A stretch of 64,000 bases of DNA, taken from assembly GCA_010645155.1 (NCBI GenBank), contig JAAGOF010000051.1:511324-575323 (forward strand), written 5' to 3'. The stretch is from Tigriopus japonicus (lineage: Eukaryota; Arthropoda; Copepoda; Harpacticoida; Harpacticidae). Made by a program: the position numbers and the translations under genes. Each line of letters opens with the position of its first letter. Within the stretch, counting starts at the first letter, position 1. Below are positions 34,911 to 45,174 of the stretch, piece by piece. The notes under the pieces were generated by a model. That model was not told the origin of the DNA and ran no database searches. It saw nothing but the letters and a program-made list of their open reading frames with translations.

Positions 34911-36270
34911 CGTCAGGTTCGTTCACAAGAACCCACTTACGAAACACATGCACCACAACCACTTTCCTTGTCCCACTATCCATTTTCCCTTCTAACTTTT
35001 GAATGTGCGTATTAACACCATCACGTCGAAAAACAAATCAAACTCCATCGCCGTACCACGGGCATTACTTATCACAGTCAAAGTAACAATTCATTTCCTC
35101 GTCTTGCATTCTTCAAGTTCCGCAAAATGAGATTCTAACGATGCGATGTGTTGTATTCGGGAACTCGCTATCAATCCCAGTGCATTCCTTTCGTAGCAGT
35201 CTCGTCGGCATCTAGATTATTCAACGGAGTTTATATTATCACGATTCACAATGGCCTAATGACAACAACCCCATGGCCTTCCGTTATGCAGAAATTTTAT
35301 GCTTACTCCGTTGCGTTGATTTTGCATGATCCCCCACAATTCAGTAGCGTAATTGTCGTCGAACTTGATGGCCTTGTTTGCTTCATATTGAATCCATACA
35401 CCTAATATTTGTGCTGGAAGATATTTCAACTTTCCATCGCCAGTAGTCAGTGACCCTTTGATTTTGGCTTAGCCAAAGTAGCCGAGAGCACAACTACCGT
35501 AAGTGGATATTTAACTCTGTTCGTCCAATCAATTGCCATTGGCACAAAACAAAACCAGTCGACCCAAAATGTTTCTACTATGTAGTATAACCCCCGAAGA
35601 TCCCAAAATCTACCCGTCTATGTGAATGAAATCCTAACAAAATTCTCCGAATGAAATGAAGGGCATTATGAGTTTTTGAAATACTAACAAAAATGTTACA
35701 TTTTTGTGTTATCACAACTCGTCATTACCTGCTTCAGTCTCATGTCTTATTTAAATCAGTCTTGATATATAACACTTCAGAAAGTGAACAGAAATAAAGT
35801 TACATCATTTAAAATTCTTAATCTGGAATATCACTTATTTCAAATGTGTGTGTAATTTTCCATATGGATTTGGTTAACCCTGTCAAAAAGTAGGTTTATC
35901 CAGGCATGTCGCGTTATTTTCACCATTTCCGATTGTTTTAGTGCCTTTTAAAAGAAGACCAAGTAAAACAAAAGCTCTAGTGCTGATCTCGGATTTCACG
36001 CAATCTTTTATTTAATTCCTCGGTTAATCCTCCAAATTCTCGCTAGCAATCAAACTCTCTGGGTTTAGACTTTTTTGTCACTTCTTGCCAAGATATTTCT
36101 CACAACAGCTAATGACCATTTTTTTTCTTATTTGTGCTTGGATTTCTTACCCAAATAAGATGCAGAGTAGGGACAGGAACTTTGGACGACTAATCTTATT
36201 CTTCCTTTTTCGTATTTATTTGTCTGTTTTACCCTCATTCGTTGCGAAAAAATCATTCATTTTTGTTGTT
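34911..36270. other. Intergenic DNA, no gene seen
   Basis: Short random open frames only. At 36169, TAGGGACAGGAACTTTG resembles the first 11 bases of the hAT end seen at 24992, but no partner end or duplication was found. Confidence 0.35.
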
Positions 36271-36340
36271 GGGTTGCGGATTCTTTATTACCGCTACAAG
36301 GAATGGGATTCGCTGTAAAGGAAGGAAGGAATCATTAATG
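36271..36340 (-). mobile_element. LINE 3' UTR fragment
   Basis: On the minus strand, TTTACAGCGAATCCCATTCC and TTGTAGCGGTAATAAAGAAT reproduce the LINE 3' end at 15322-15362. Only the last 60-70 bases are present. Confidence 0.7.
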
Positions 36341-36396
36341 TTACTGAATGAAACTATTCTGGGTTCTTATCATAGGAGGCGACATATCCACTAGAC

Positions 36397-36599
36397 CAGG
36401 AGTGTGCAAACCCTGGCCTGCGGGCCAAATGTGGCCCGCGAGAGGATCTGTCATTTTCAATAGACTGTGGCCCGCAGTTGCGGCAGGTAGATTGTAGAAT
36501 TTTATACTAGAAATTATTTGTCGTTTTGGATGGTGTGGCCCGCGAGCGCCAACGGTCCGGCCAATTTGGCCCACTGCCAAATAAGTTTACACACCCCTG
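36397..36599. mobile_element. hAT-like MITE, 203 bp
   Basis: Ends CAGGAGTGTGCAAACCC (left) and, read inward, CAGGGGTGTGTAAACTTA (right), flanked by a perfect 8-bp duplication CACTAGAC (36389-36396 and 36600-36607). The interior is GC-rich with repeated TGGCCCGCG motifs, in sharp contrast with the AT-rich surroundings. No coding capacity. Confidence 0.9.
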
Positions 36600-36627
36600 C
36601 ACTAGACCATTGGGAGGTGGGGAGTGG

Positions 36628-36703
36628 GGGAGACCTGGGATCGATCCCATGAACCCGAGAACAGCTCGGTCGCGCGTCAACCAACTACACTAAACCATCT
36701 CCC
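36628..36703 (-). tRNA. tRNA-like sequence, probably a pseudogene or SINE head
   Basis: The 76-nt minus-strand stretch begins GGGAGAT and ends GTCTCCC, giving a seven-pair acceptor stem with one G-U. An A-box-like TGGTTTAGTGTAGTTGG and a B-box-like GGGATCGATCCC are in the right places. The T arm pairs only four bases with a short loop, and the anticodon arm (CCGAG/CTCGG) has a five-base loop, so no standard anticodon can be read. A functional tRNA is unlikely. Confidence 0.4.
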
Positions 36704-37370
36704 TTCAATGCGAACCTTGATCCACACTATTACAGTAATTTGTAAAGCTGCATGGCAGATATAGTGTAGATTTAGGTTTGAAAAGCTATCAGAACTAACT
36801 ATCAGAATAATCAATGCGTCACCAAATCTGTTTTTATCTTGATCTAATGAAGTTTTTCTGAATCATAATGTAACTTGCGTGGGCTACATCAGGTTGATAG
36901 TGTAAACGTTACCTACATAGCTAAATACCTAAAATCTTCTGAAAATCTTGGTTATTATGTTGTGTTACTGACTATTTTCAGCCCATTAAGCATTTGTTTT
37001 TGCAAATGTTCTAGATTTCATTGTTTTTGGAAAGCGGGCAGTTTTTCCCCGGTCAATAGTCAAATCCTGTCATATATACTAGAGACTAATATATACGTAC
37101 TTCGCCTATTCTGTGGAGAGTGTGAATTATGTTTTTTCCTCTTTTCGGGCATTATTTTTTACAACAATTTTATTCGTCTTTTTTTCGTCCAATCGGGCAT
37201 TTTTTCATCTTTTTCGTCTAATTGGACAAATTTATTCGTCTAATTTGACGTTTTGGTTCTAATGGATGATTAATTGATCAAAGTAAAGTGTTTGTTTTTT
37301 TGACTGAGTGTCCTTAGATTTTTTCCCTGAACTTCTCTATTATCGCCAGAGCATTAAGTTTGATCAAATC
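36704..37370. other. Intergenic DNA, no gene seen
   Basis: AT-rich with TTTTTCGTC-type low complexity at 37150-37250. No supported feature. Confidence 0.35.
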
Positions 37371-37374
37371 TTTC

Positions 37375-37440
37375 CAATAGCCCTCCCGGGAAAACAAAAA
37401 AATAGACACTTACCGCTTCGTATATGCATGAGCACTTCTT
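37375..37440 (-). pseudogene. Decayed NUDT19-like fragment (Nudix-box region)
   Basis: CCCTCCCGGGAAAAC, then TTACCGCTTCG and GCATGAGCAC, match the start of NUDT19 exon sequence at 39046-39118 in order and orientation. On the minus strand it still encodes FVFPGG preceded by diverged codons. The segment is about 8 bp shorter than the intact gene and out of frame, and no more of the gene was found around it. Confidence 0.55.
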
Positions 37441-38203
37441 TTTACTTTTATTTGTCGAAACTTCCTGTCTCTAGTAAAGAGCCATTCTGGTATTGACTAT
37501 TTTTAAGGATGGTTCGTACTTTAAAGGCCACACAGAGACGAGAGTTGTGGATAACACCAGCAAATACCCATACCTCAAAAAGTATGTTTTGTGTGCGCCT
37601 ATTTTCGTTTTTTTTTCCTCTCTTACTTCGTTTTCCAATACCCTATCGCCTGCTGGTGTTGGAGTGGATTGAACAATAAACTAAAGCTCTCAAGAGTTCT
37701 TGAGAGCTCTACAATAAACAATACACAATTTTAGGAAAACAATTGACCTCGTTCAATTCGATTCGTTAATACTTTGTCCCAAGGATGTAATACCAACTTT
37801 ATCCAATTATCAAATAAATATCCTCTGAAGCACATTATTCCTTACAAAACGTACTTGACCAAGGATGTCCCTACTCCATAACTTGTCCAATGTTTTTCAG
37901 GTCGTTGCTCAAGATAGTTGCCAGTTTACAAATTTTGCATTGAAATTTTTATCGAGGAAGTGAAAAAGCAATGGAAAGCTCAAAAAGATATTTTTGTGAC
38001 GATCACGAAAAAACGATCACGAAAACATCACGAGGACTCATGACGACCTAACAACGTACTGTTGAGGTCCGGGGAAAAAGTACGCATCCTTCAGATCACA
38101 GAATGACCAGATAACTTCCTCTAAATCGGCCGAACAAAAAAAAATCACAGTATATCCTACATTCCAGTGCAAATCATCTTTGAGCAAATATTTAATATGA
38201 AAC
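37441..38203. other. NUDT19 downstream region, no further gene seen
   Basis: AT-rich DNA between the Nudix fragment and the NUDT19 stop codon. It includes an AATAAA-containing stretch near 37673 and 37711, which is far from the stop codon. Confidence 0.3.
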
Positions 38204-39199
38204 TCATAACTGAACACAGGGGACAATATTGTACTTGTCAAAGATTGCTATTCGGTTCGCCTTTGGGAATTCATGATTCAGCTGGTGGAAATTCAAATGC
38301 AAGGATTTCCATCCAGGTTGTTTTCCTTCAAAATCGGGATTCGTAGGATAGAGCTCATCCCCAGGTAGAACAGAGAGGGTGCAATCAGGACATTTGAAAA
38401 ACACTGGAAACGTGGTGCTTACACCCTCTTTGTCTCTGATTAAAACGTCCTTTTTGAGGTCCTCAATGTTATCAAATCGAGCCATTCTCGTGAATTCATA
38501 GACTTGAGGTGGAGCTAACTCAAGTTTTCCGGCCTTTGCGTCTTCTAGCATGGCCAAAGGTTCGGTCCAACATAATTCAGTGACCTCTTTGTCGTCCAAA
38601 CTCACGCCTTGCAAGGGAACTTCCGGTAAGAAAAGCGAATAAAAGATCGTATCAAATCTCCTCGCTCCCAAATCTTTCCGACCAACTGGCGTCAACCAGT
38701 CAGAAGTTTCGTGCAAGGACCACACATCCGGACATATTTGGGACTCTTGGCACAATTGAAGGAAACTAGAAGCATTTTGATCCACTTGAGTTCGCCAATA
38801 GCGAAGCTTGTCGAGATCGAGGTTGGAGTTTTGGTTTAGAGTTGAAAGTATTCCACACTCTTCGAAGGTCTCACGTAAGGCACAAATACGAAAGGCTAGA
38901 CGTCTATGAAGGCCCCCTTTCTCGTCCTCGTCTCTTGATCGGAAAAGAAGAGGTTCTTTCGCTTTTGGTAGCGTCAGGTCAGTGACAGATTTGCCATATG
39001 AAGCAAATATATCCTTCCACCCGGGATGAGAATCGGCTTGATCGATTTTCCCTCCCGGGAAAACGAATGTATTGGGCATAAATTGGCTCTTACCGCTTCG
39101 CTTAAGCATGAGCACCTTGTAATTGACTGTGGACGTCGTCTTGGGAGATTTGGCAATTAAAATGGTGGTTGCCGACTCTTTCCATGGCAAGTGTTTCAT
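38204..39199 (-). CDS. NUDT19: Nudix hydrolase 19, acyl-CoA diphosphatase-like
   Basis: Member of the NUDT19/RP2p group, which cleaves CoA and acyl-CoA esters to phosphopantetheine products, in peroxisomes in mammals. Single exon, 331 residues. The Nudix box is split as in this group: GGKIDQAD at residues 49-56, then a long insertion, then RETFEECGIL at 109-118 with the metal-binding glutamates present. The downstream region retains the large C-terminal part with CPDCTLSVLPGDE. The protein ends PCVQL, which is not a canonical SKL-type peroxisomal signal, so location is open. The first codons lie in a segment duplicated across the gap at 39343. The ATG at 39199 is used because it is contiguous with the rest. 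Confidence 0.92.
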   Translation of the reverse strand: MKHLPWKESATTILIAKSPKTTSTVNYKVLMLKRSGKSQFMPNTFVFPGGKIDQADSHPGWKDIFASYGKSVTDLTLPKAKEPLLFRSRDEDEKGGLHRRLAFRICALRETFEECGILSTLNQNSNLDLDKLRYWRTQVDQNASSFLQLCQESQICPDVWSLHETSDWLTPVGRKDLGARRFDTIFYSLFLPEVPLQGVSLDDKEVTELCWTEPLAMLEDAKAGKLELAPPQVYEFTRMARFDNIEDLKKDVLIRDKEGVSTTFPVFFKCPDCTLSVLPGDELYPTNPDFEGKQPGWKSLHLNFHQLNHEFPKANRIAIFDKYNIVPCVQL

Positions 39200-39580
39200 T
39201 TTACCTTAAATGTTTACTTATCCTCGGAATGGATGACCTCACCCCCACTAGGAGTCCTAATGAATGTACGTGTGACCAGATTTGGGAGACATTTCAAAAG
39301 CTCACGAGAGGCATAGACGTTAGGTCACTGCTTCCACATCTTNNNNNNNNNNNNNNNNNNNNNNNNNNNNNNNNNNNNNNGGAGATTTGGCAATTAAAAT
39401 GGTGGTTGCCGACTCTTTCCATGGCAAGTGTTTCATTTTACCTTAAATGTTTACTTATCCTCGGAATGGATGACATCACCCCCACTAGGAGTCCTAATGA
39501 ATGCACGTGTGACCAGATTTGGGAGACATTTCAAAAGCTCACGAGAGGCATAGACGTTAGGTCACTGCTTCCACATCTTT
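39140..39580. repeat. Gap-flanking duplication around N-run 39343-39380
   Basis: The sequence from about 39143 to 39342, including the NUDT19 start codon and upstream DNA, is repeated directly at 39381-39579 with very few differences (for example GACCTCACC versus GACATCACC). As at the other two gaps, it looks like overlapping haplotype contigs laid side by side. Confidence 0.8.
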
Positions 39581-41011
39581 TCTTAAGGATATTAATTTGC
39601 AGGGACAGGTAAAAAGTGCAAAAAGTAATTTGGGAACAAGAACACAATCATCTGCACTGTCGCCTTGGTTGGCACTATTTTCTTGCGGATTTAGTTTAAG
39701 TTTGCAATTGTGAAGAATAACAAAGTATGGAGTTTGAAATTAAAGTCGAAGACTTTTTGTCCCAAAAACTCATCATGACATCACTCAACATGTACATAAT
39801 TCAATTGTCAGGTGCTTTCGGTTTCGGTTTAAGAGCCCTTTCTTTCACGAAAAGTCATGCCTTCTGGAAGCTTGAAAATTTCAGTATAAATTTAAATGTA
39901 ATAATCGAGTTAAACTCTTAATTTCCACACACAGGCCCTATCTCAAGAATAAAAACTCTTTTGCTTTTGTGAGGCATAAAACGATGGGGTTCGCTTTTTA
40001 AACTTGAGTCCCCTTTTCGTGAATTTCAAGCCCGTGCTCGAAGAAAGTTTAACGCTTTTATCTTTCTATGGAACATGCGCGGATTATTTATATACCCCTT
40101 CCCTTTTTGTAGGTCAAGTGCTTCTTTTTAAACATTGAAGCATGCAAAAATTTGAAGGCTACATGCATGGGCCAGCGAAAGTTGGAAAGTTTCAGTTGCA
40201 GCCACAACAAACCCGACCAACTCTTTAGATTATTCACCATGAAGTCTACAAAAGTATGGGTTTTGCATTTGTAATGCTCAATGATCCACGCCAATACTCA
40301 TTATCTTTCAACGAAGAAAAGAGAAAAATTTTGAAACAAAGATTGGTCGGGGGAAATTTTCCCCCACAGGCGATTTAGACCCAGTGAGAAAACGAAAAAA
40401 AACGAACAATTTCAAGGCAGTCTGAGAAACGCACGAGTTTGTGGATCAGGAGCAGAAATACAGTCTTGTTCCAAGCTCTCCTTCTTTTAGTTCAGCATCC
40501 CACGTGAAAGACGGCCAAGGAAGGGCGAAAAAGGACAATCGGAACAAGATCTCTCGAGGAGGCAAATTCCTCGATGCATTCGTTTTGGGATTAGGCTTTC
40601 ATATTTTCAAGAACGAATGCCAAACCTCCCTCTTCAACACGAGGAGCAACTCAACCTCCTTAGGGACTTCGTTTGTGATATGACTGTGATAAGGATCGCT
40701 TAGCATTGAAGCATGGAAACAGTTCATTTCCCTCATTTCCAAGTGGAGCATGGTGAGTTGGATCTAGAGAACTGGGAACGATTTGAGATTGTGGGAAGTG
40801 AACTTTGCACTTTGACGTAACTGAGCTGTATAATTGACTTTCTTATCATATGTTTGCCATGTAATAAGTTAATGAGGAATGTTTTATATTTTTCTAAGCT
40901 CACTGAACTTGAAGCAATCAGTCGAGAAGATTTGCGAACATCAACAGTGACCTCACAAGCCTCCAAAAGCAAGGCTACATTCCAGGGAGGGTGCCCAAAT
41001 CCCTTGACAAG
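39581..41011. other. Region between NUDT19 and PM20D1-like gene
   Basis: No gene recognised. At 39600, CAGGGACAGGTAAAAAGTGC resembles the subterminal part of the hAT element at 24992 and may be an isolated end. The last few hundred bases are probably promoter and 5' UTR of the peptidase gene. Confidence 0.35.
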
Positions 41012-43195
41012 ATGATGCGAAAACATTCATCTCACATTGAATCTGGATCCTCTTCGTGTTGTTCAGGAACATGTTACTGCTCCAAAAAGGTCAAAGTCTC
41101 CATTTGTGTGGTGATTTGGGCTATTGTTGCCGTCATCGTGGCCCTCATCTTGGCCGTCATCATCAAAGCTGCCACCCTCAAGGATCTTTATGAGCCAATG
41201 GAATTTGGAACGGATGATCCCACATTCATGAGTGCTACAGAGCAGGAAATTAACGAGCGATCCCAGAGGTTGGCTGAGGCTATTTCTCACAGAACCATCT
41301 CATTCAGTGGAACAAACTTGTCTTTGGAGGCAATGACTGATTTTGGTAACTTTTTGGAGAATAAGTTTCCGAAGTTGCATGAATCCAATTTTGTGACCTT
41401 CACTCCAATCAACACTTTTTCGAGACTTTATCGCATTGAGGGCACGGAAAAGACCATGAACCCTTACCTGTTATGTGCCCACATGGATGTGGTGCCTGAA
41501 GGGGACTTGGATCTTTGGACCCACGACCCTTTTGATGCGGGGATTGTCACCGAGTCCGATGGTCAGGATTACATCTTTGGAAGAGGTGCTATTGATGACA
41601 AACATGCAGTGCTCGGTATAATGGAAGCATTGGAGTACAAGGTGGTGAACAAGGAGCAACCCAAGCGGACATTCTACATCGGTTTTGGTCACGACGAGGA
41701 GGTTAGCGGCTATTTAGGGGCGGCTGAAATCTCTATTGCCCTGGAAAAAATGTTGAAAGACAATGGGGAAGAACTGGATTTTCTCTTAGACGAAGGCATG
41801 TTTGTGGTGGCAGACATTATCCCCGGAATCAACGTCCCTTTGATTTACATTGGTGTAGCCGAAAAAGGTTGGGCTGTGGTAGATTTGGATGCCGAAGGAG
41901 AGCAAGTTCATTCCAGCACCCCTCCCGATGAATCCTCCATTGGGATCTTAGCTCATGGCGTGGCTAACATGGAAGATAACAAACAACCATCCATGTTCGG
42001 AAAGGGACCAGAAATCGACACCTTGCGATACGCTGCCCCTCATGCTACTTTCTTACTGAAGATGATCCTGGGTAACTTGTGGATGTTTTCTGGTCTCGTG
42101 TCTTCAGCCTTGGAACTCTCCTCTCAAACTGATTCTATTCAGCGAACCACGACAGCAGTAACAATCTTCGATGCCGGTGTGAAAGAAAACGTCGTTCCGG
42201 CCCAAGCTCATGCCGTCGTCAATCATCGAATCCATCCTTCAGATAATGTTGAAGATGTTTTAGCTGTGGATCAAGAAAACGCCGAGCGAGTGAAAGTGAC
42301 ACTACGCGATTACTTCCCACCATCTGATGTTTCTCCATACTCCAACGACGAAGTTCCGTTTCAGATTGTGGTGAATAGCGCACTGGAAGTATTTCCAGAT
42401 GCCAAACCCGTGCCCGGCTTGATGGTGGCTAATACTGACACGTTTCACTACAAAAATCTGACCAAGAAAATTTATCGATTCACACCGGTTTACAATTTGC
42501 CGGAAGATATTGCTAGATTCCATGGGATCGATGAAAGGATATCGGTAGATATTTACAGCAAGGTGGTTCAATTCTACTATAGGTTGATGGTTAATGCGGA
42601 CTTCGATGTGAAAATCGGGTCAGCAGCCCAAGTCGAAATTCAACCAGACTTGACAGGAACCTTTGATGAAACTGATGAAGAACCTTTTTACCACAACAAC
42701 TCCACAAATGAAACTGAGTCTGCTCTTTTGCCATTTCTTGAATCTATGGAAGAAACTGATTATGTAAATTCAGAAAACGAAACGGATTCAACATTTTTGA
42801 CACCAATTGAACCCATTGAAGAAACAGATCATGCAAGTTCAGAAAATGATACGAATTCTGACTTCCTGCTTTTAAATGAACCAGTGGAAGAAGCAGATTA
42901 TTATGGAACTATGACAAATGAAACGGATCCTGACTTACTGCCATTAAACGAATCAATGAAAGAAGATTTTTCAAATGAAACGGATGTGGATCTGTTGTCG
43001 CCATTGAAAGAAGAACTCGTGGCAGAAGCAGAACATGAAAGTCCGTCAAATGCAACGGATTTTGAGAAAATGCCCTCGGAAATAATCCCTAAGAATTTGG
43101 AAGAGAACAACTTAATGCCAGAACTTAGTAGCACCATGGATGAGATAGATGAAATAATTTTCAGCAGCTCAACAAACTCAACAGATGAAATGTGA
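41012..43195 (+). CDS. PM20D1: PM20D1-like M20 metallopeptidase with acidic repeat tail
   Basis: M20 peptidase of the PM20D1 group, whose vertebrate members make and hydrolyse N-fatty-acyl amino acids outside cells. The first in-frame ATG (A at -3) gives 727 residues; an upstream stop closes the frame. A Cys-rich cytoplasmic start precedes a signal anchor (about residues 29-53). The dinuclear zinc site is complete: CAHMDVVP, GRGAIDDK, GFGHDEEVSG and VVNHRIHP. The catalytic part ends near residue 540. Beyond it lies a roughly 180-residue acidic tail with about six diverged units of some 23 residues, each with an N-glycosylation-type sequon (NETD, NDTN, NATD, NSTD). This tail is absent from the usual 500-residue family members. 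The gene is convergent with SLC35B3, with stops 123 bp apart. Confidence 0.9.
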   Translation: MMRKHSSHIESGSSSCCSGTCYCSKKVKVSICVVIWAIVAVIVALILAVIIKAATLKDLYEPMEFGTDDPTFMSATEQEINERSQRLAEAISHRTISFSGTNLSLEAMTDFGNFLENKFPKLHESNFVTFTPINTFSRLYRIEGTEKTMNPYLLCAHMDVVPEGDLDLWTHDPFDAGIVTESDGQDYIFGRGAIDDKHAVLGIMEALEYKVVNKEQPKRTFYIGFGHDEEVSGYLGAAEISIALEKMLKDNGEELDFLLDEGMFVVADIIPGINVPLIYIGVAEKGWAVVDLDAEGEQVHSSTPPDESSIGILAHGVANMEDNKQPSMFGKGPEIDTLRYAAPHATFLLKMILGNLWMFSGLVSSALELSSQTDSIQRTTTAVTIFDAGVKENVVPAQAHAVVNHRIHPSDNVEDVLAVDQENAERVKVTLRDYFPPSDVSPYSNDEVPFQIVVNSALEVFPDAKPVPGLMVANTDTFHYKNLTKKIYRFTPVYNLPEDIARFHGIDERISVDIYSKVVQFYYRLMVNADFDVKIGSAAQVEIQPDLTGTFDETDEEPFYHNNSTNETESALLPFLESMEETDYVNSENETDSTFLTPIEPIEETDHASSENDTNSDFLLLNEPVEEADYYGTMTNETDPDLLPLNESMKEDFSNETDVDLLSPLKEELVAEAEHESPSNATDFEKMPSEIIPKNLEENNLMPELSSTMDEIDEIIFSSSTNSTDEM

Positions 43196-43318
43196 TCACT
43201 ATAAATATACTCAATGCGATACTTACTTTGTTTATTATTTGTTCCCTTTGGAAAAAATTACTACATGTTTCAAAGTATGTGTCTGAAAACAAGCAACGAT
43301 CAACAAAAACACAAGTTT

Positions 43319-44695
43319 TTATACGCTCATTAAATGCTGTTGCTTCTTTCGACTGCGACTCCAAGGGTTAATACCTTCACTCATTGTCATGACAAAGATT
43401 GTATGCAAATTCAAATGGCGATAACGTTTGCCCAACAAATTAAGGTAGATCCCTAAAAGTACTAAGGATCCACTGTACACATAATCCATGGTGAAAGGTT
43501 TGCTGAAGGCTAGAAACGAAATCACAATACTGATCACTTTTCTGAATGACGTCACAGTCACCGTGATAAATGCCCCGAATCTTCTAACAAACGTAAGAAT
43601 AATCTGCATTCCAAGATAACCGGAGATAGAGAAGATTAAAGAACTGCCATATCTCTCCATTTTGTTTTCTGCAAAATATGCCAGGCCCGGTAAGAGATGC
43701 CCCGAGAAGAGGAGACAAATTCCCAAGTAGAGAGCACCAAAAAAATAACTGTAAAATATCACTTCGGCGTTGGGCGCATGAAACTCCTTCATAGTCTTCT
43801 CTTGCATGTTGCCCAAGATGGCATCAGCCACCAAAGCGATCGAGATCATAATCACTCCGACGATATCGAATTTGGTTGACACTCGGCTGTCAGCCAAAGT
43901 AAATAAGATTAACCCTATTGACATGAGCAAGGCCGCCGAAAAGTCCAAGGGCCCATAGCGTTTCCCTTGGATCGCAATCCCACCAATGAGAACAGGAATC
44001 AGTTTGCAACATCTAAAAATGGCTAAATGTATTTGCAAAATGTTCTCAAAGATTTGTGAAACTGACTTACTTGAACACAACTTGAGTTGGATAATTTAGG
44101 TAGCCGAGACTGGCATTAGAAAAGCCCATGGTGGTGAGCTGACAGAGTGCCAGAAAGCCGTAAATCTTTAATGGGATCGTCCTTGAGCTCTTACTCCAAG
44201 ACATCTCAAAAGATGACATTACTGAGTAAAAAGCAAATTGCACCAAAGTAACAAACCTAAATGGAAGATGGGCTTAGGTATTGAGGGAGCATACATAGAA
44301 TTAAACATGAAATGATGAAAGAACTCGGTTTGATCTTACCAGCCGTGATTTTTCATGTCACGGATTCCAAAAATCCATTCTTGCATGTACCCATAGACCA
44401 AAAAGAAGACCATGACCAGTGTCGTCAAGAGAGTAAATTGGACTATCTCTGAAAAGTGCCCGATATCGAAACAGAAACATGGCACTGATTGTTTGGGAAA
44501 ATCGGGAATTCGGGATTGACTTTCGTCAATTTGCGTATCCTTTTGCATTTGCTTTGTAACAAGACTGGTTTTTGACTTCACTTGCGCTTGATCAGGAGGC
44601 AAAACTTGCACATTCTGTCCAATTGGCAAATCGAACTGCACCGCCTGAAACATTATAGGTTTTCGGAGTTGATTGCTAGTGCAATTCCACACCAT
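43319..44695 (-). CDS. SLC35B3: Adenosine 3'-phospho 5'-phosphosulfate transporter 2
   Basis: Golgi nucleotide-sugar-type carrier that brings PAPS into the lumen for sulfation. Three exons: 44695-44340, 44256-44071 and 44012-43319, with GT-AG introns of 83 and 58 bp and consistent phases, totalling 411 residues. About ten hydrophobic segments follow a hydrophilic N-terminus. The splice between exons 2 and 3 rebuilds YLNYPTQVVFKCCKLIPVLI, the signature stretch of PAPS transporters. ADAILGNMQEKTMK and FVRRFGAFITVTVTSFRK are also family blocks. The start is uncertain: TTTCAG|GCGGTG at 44645 could be an acceptor, which would make the first 17 residues non-coding and replace them with an upstream exon. 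Confidence 0.92.
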
Positions 44696-45174
44696 ATGAT
44701 TTGATCAAAATTGAAATATCGTTGTTGAAATTTGACAAGTGTTCAAATATGTAGTTTTGATTTGGCCAAGGCTTATTTTCAAATAGTATCAGCAACACTT
44801 CGACGACATGTGCCGAAGATTTTTTATTTTGACGACTATACTTACACTAATAAATATTTTGCATAAAGCAGTTTTGTAATGAGTTTAAGGTCGTATTTAA
44901 TGCCAGTAGCAGTAGTTATCAGAAAAGCAAAATAGCAATATAGTGTCGCTCTGAAAGTTTTCATTTTCATTAAGAGACTGATTCTCTACAGTATTATAGA
45001 GAGATTATCGCTTTAACAACTGCAGTTTATGTACACATGAGGCTTACCACAGATTTGGCGCTCGCACATCGGGGGAAAATTGAATCGAATTTGGCCATTC
45101 AAAAATCATGAAATTTGTCTAAACATATAAGAGGATTAAGTGTCACTCATTGTTTGTCCAAAAAGAGTCATGAG
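44696..45174. other. SLC35B3 upstream region
   Basis: AT-rich, no open frame of note. Presumably holds the SLC35B3 promoter. Confidence 0.35.

Noticed and set aside
36169..36185. TAGGGACAGG as a hAT end
   Set aside because: The match is about ten bases only, with no opposite end and no target duplication.
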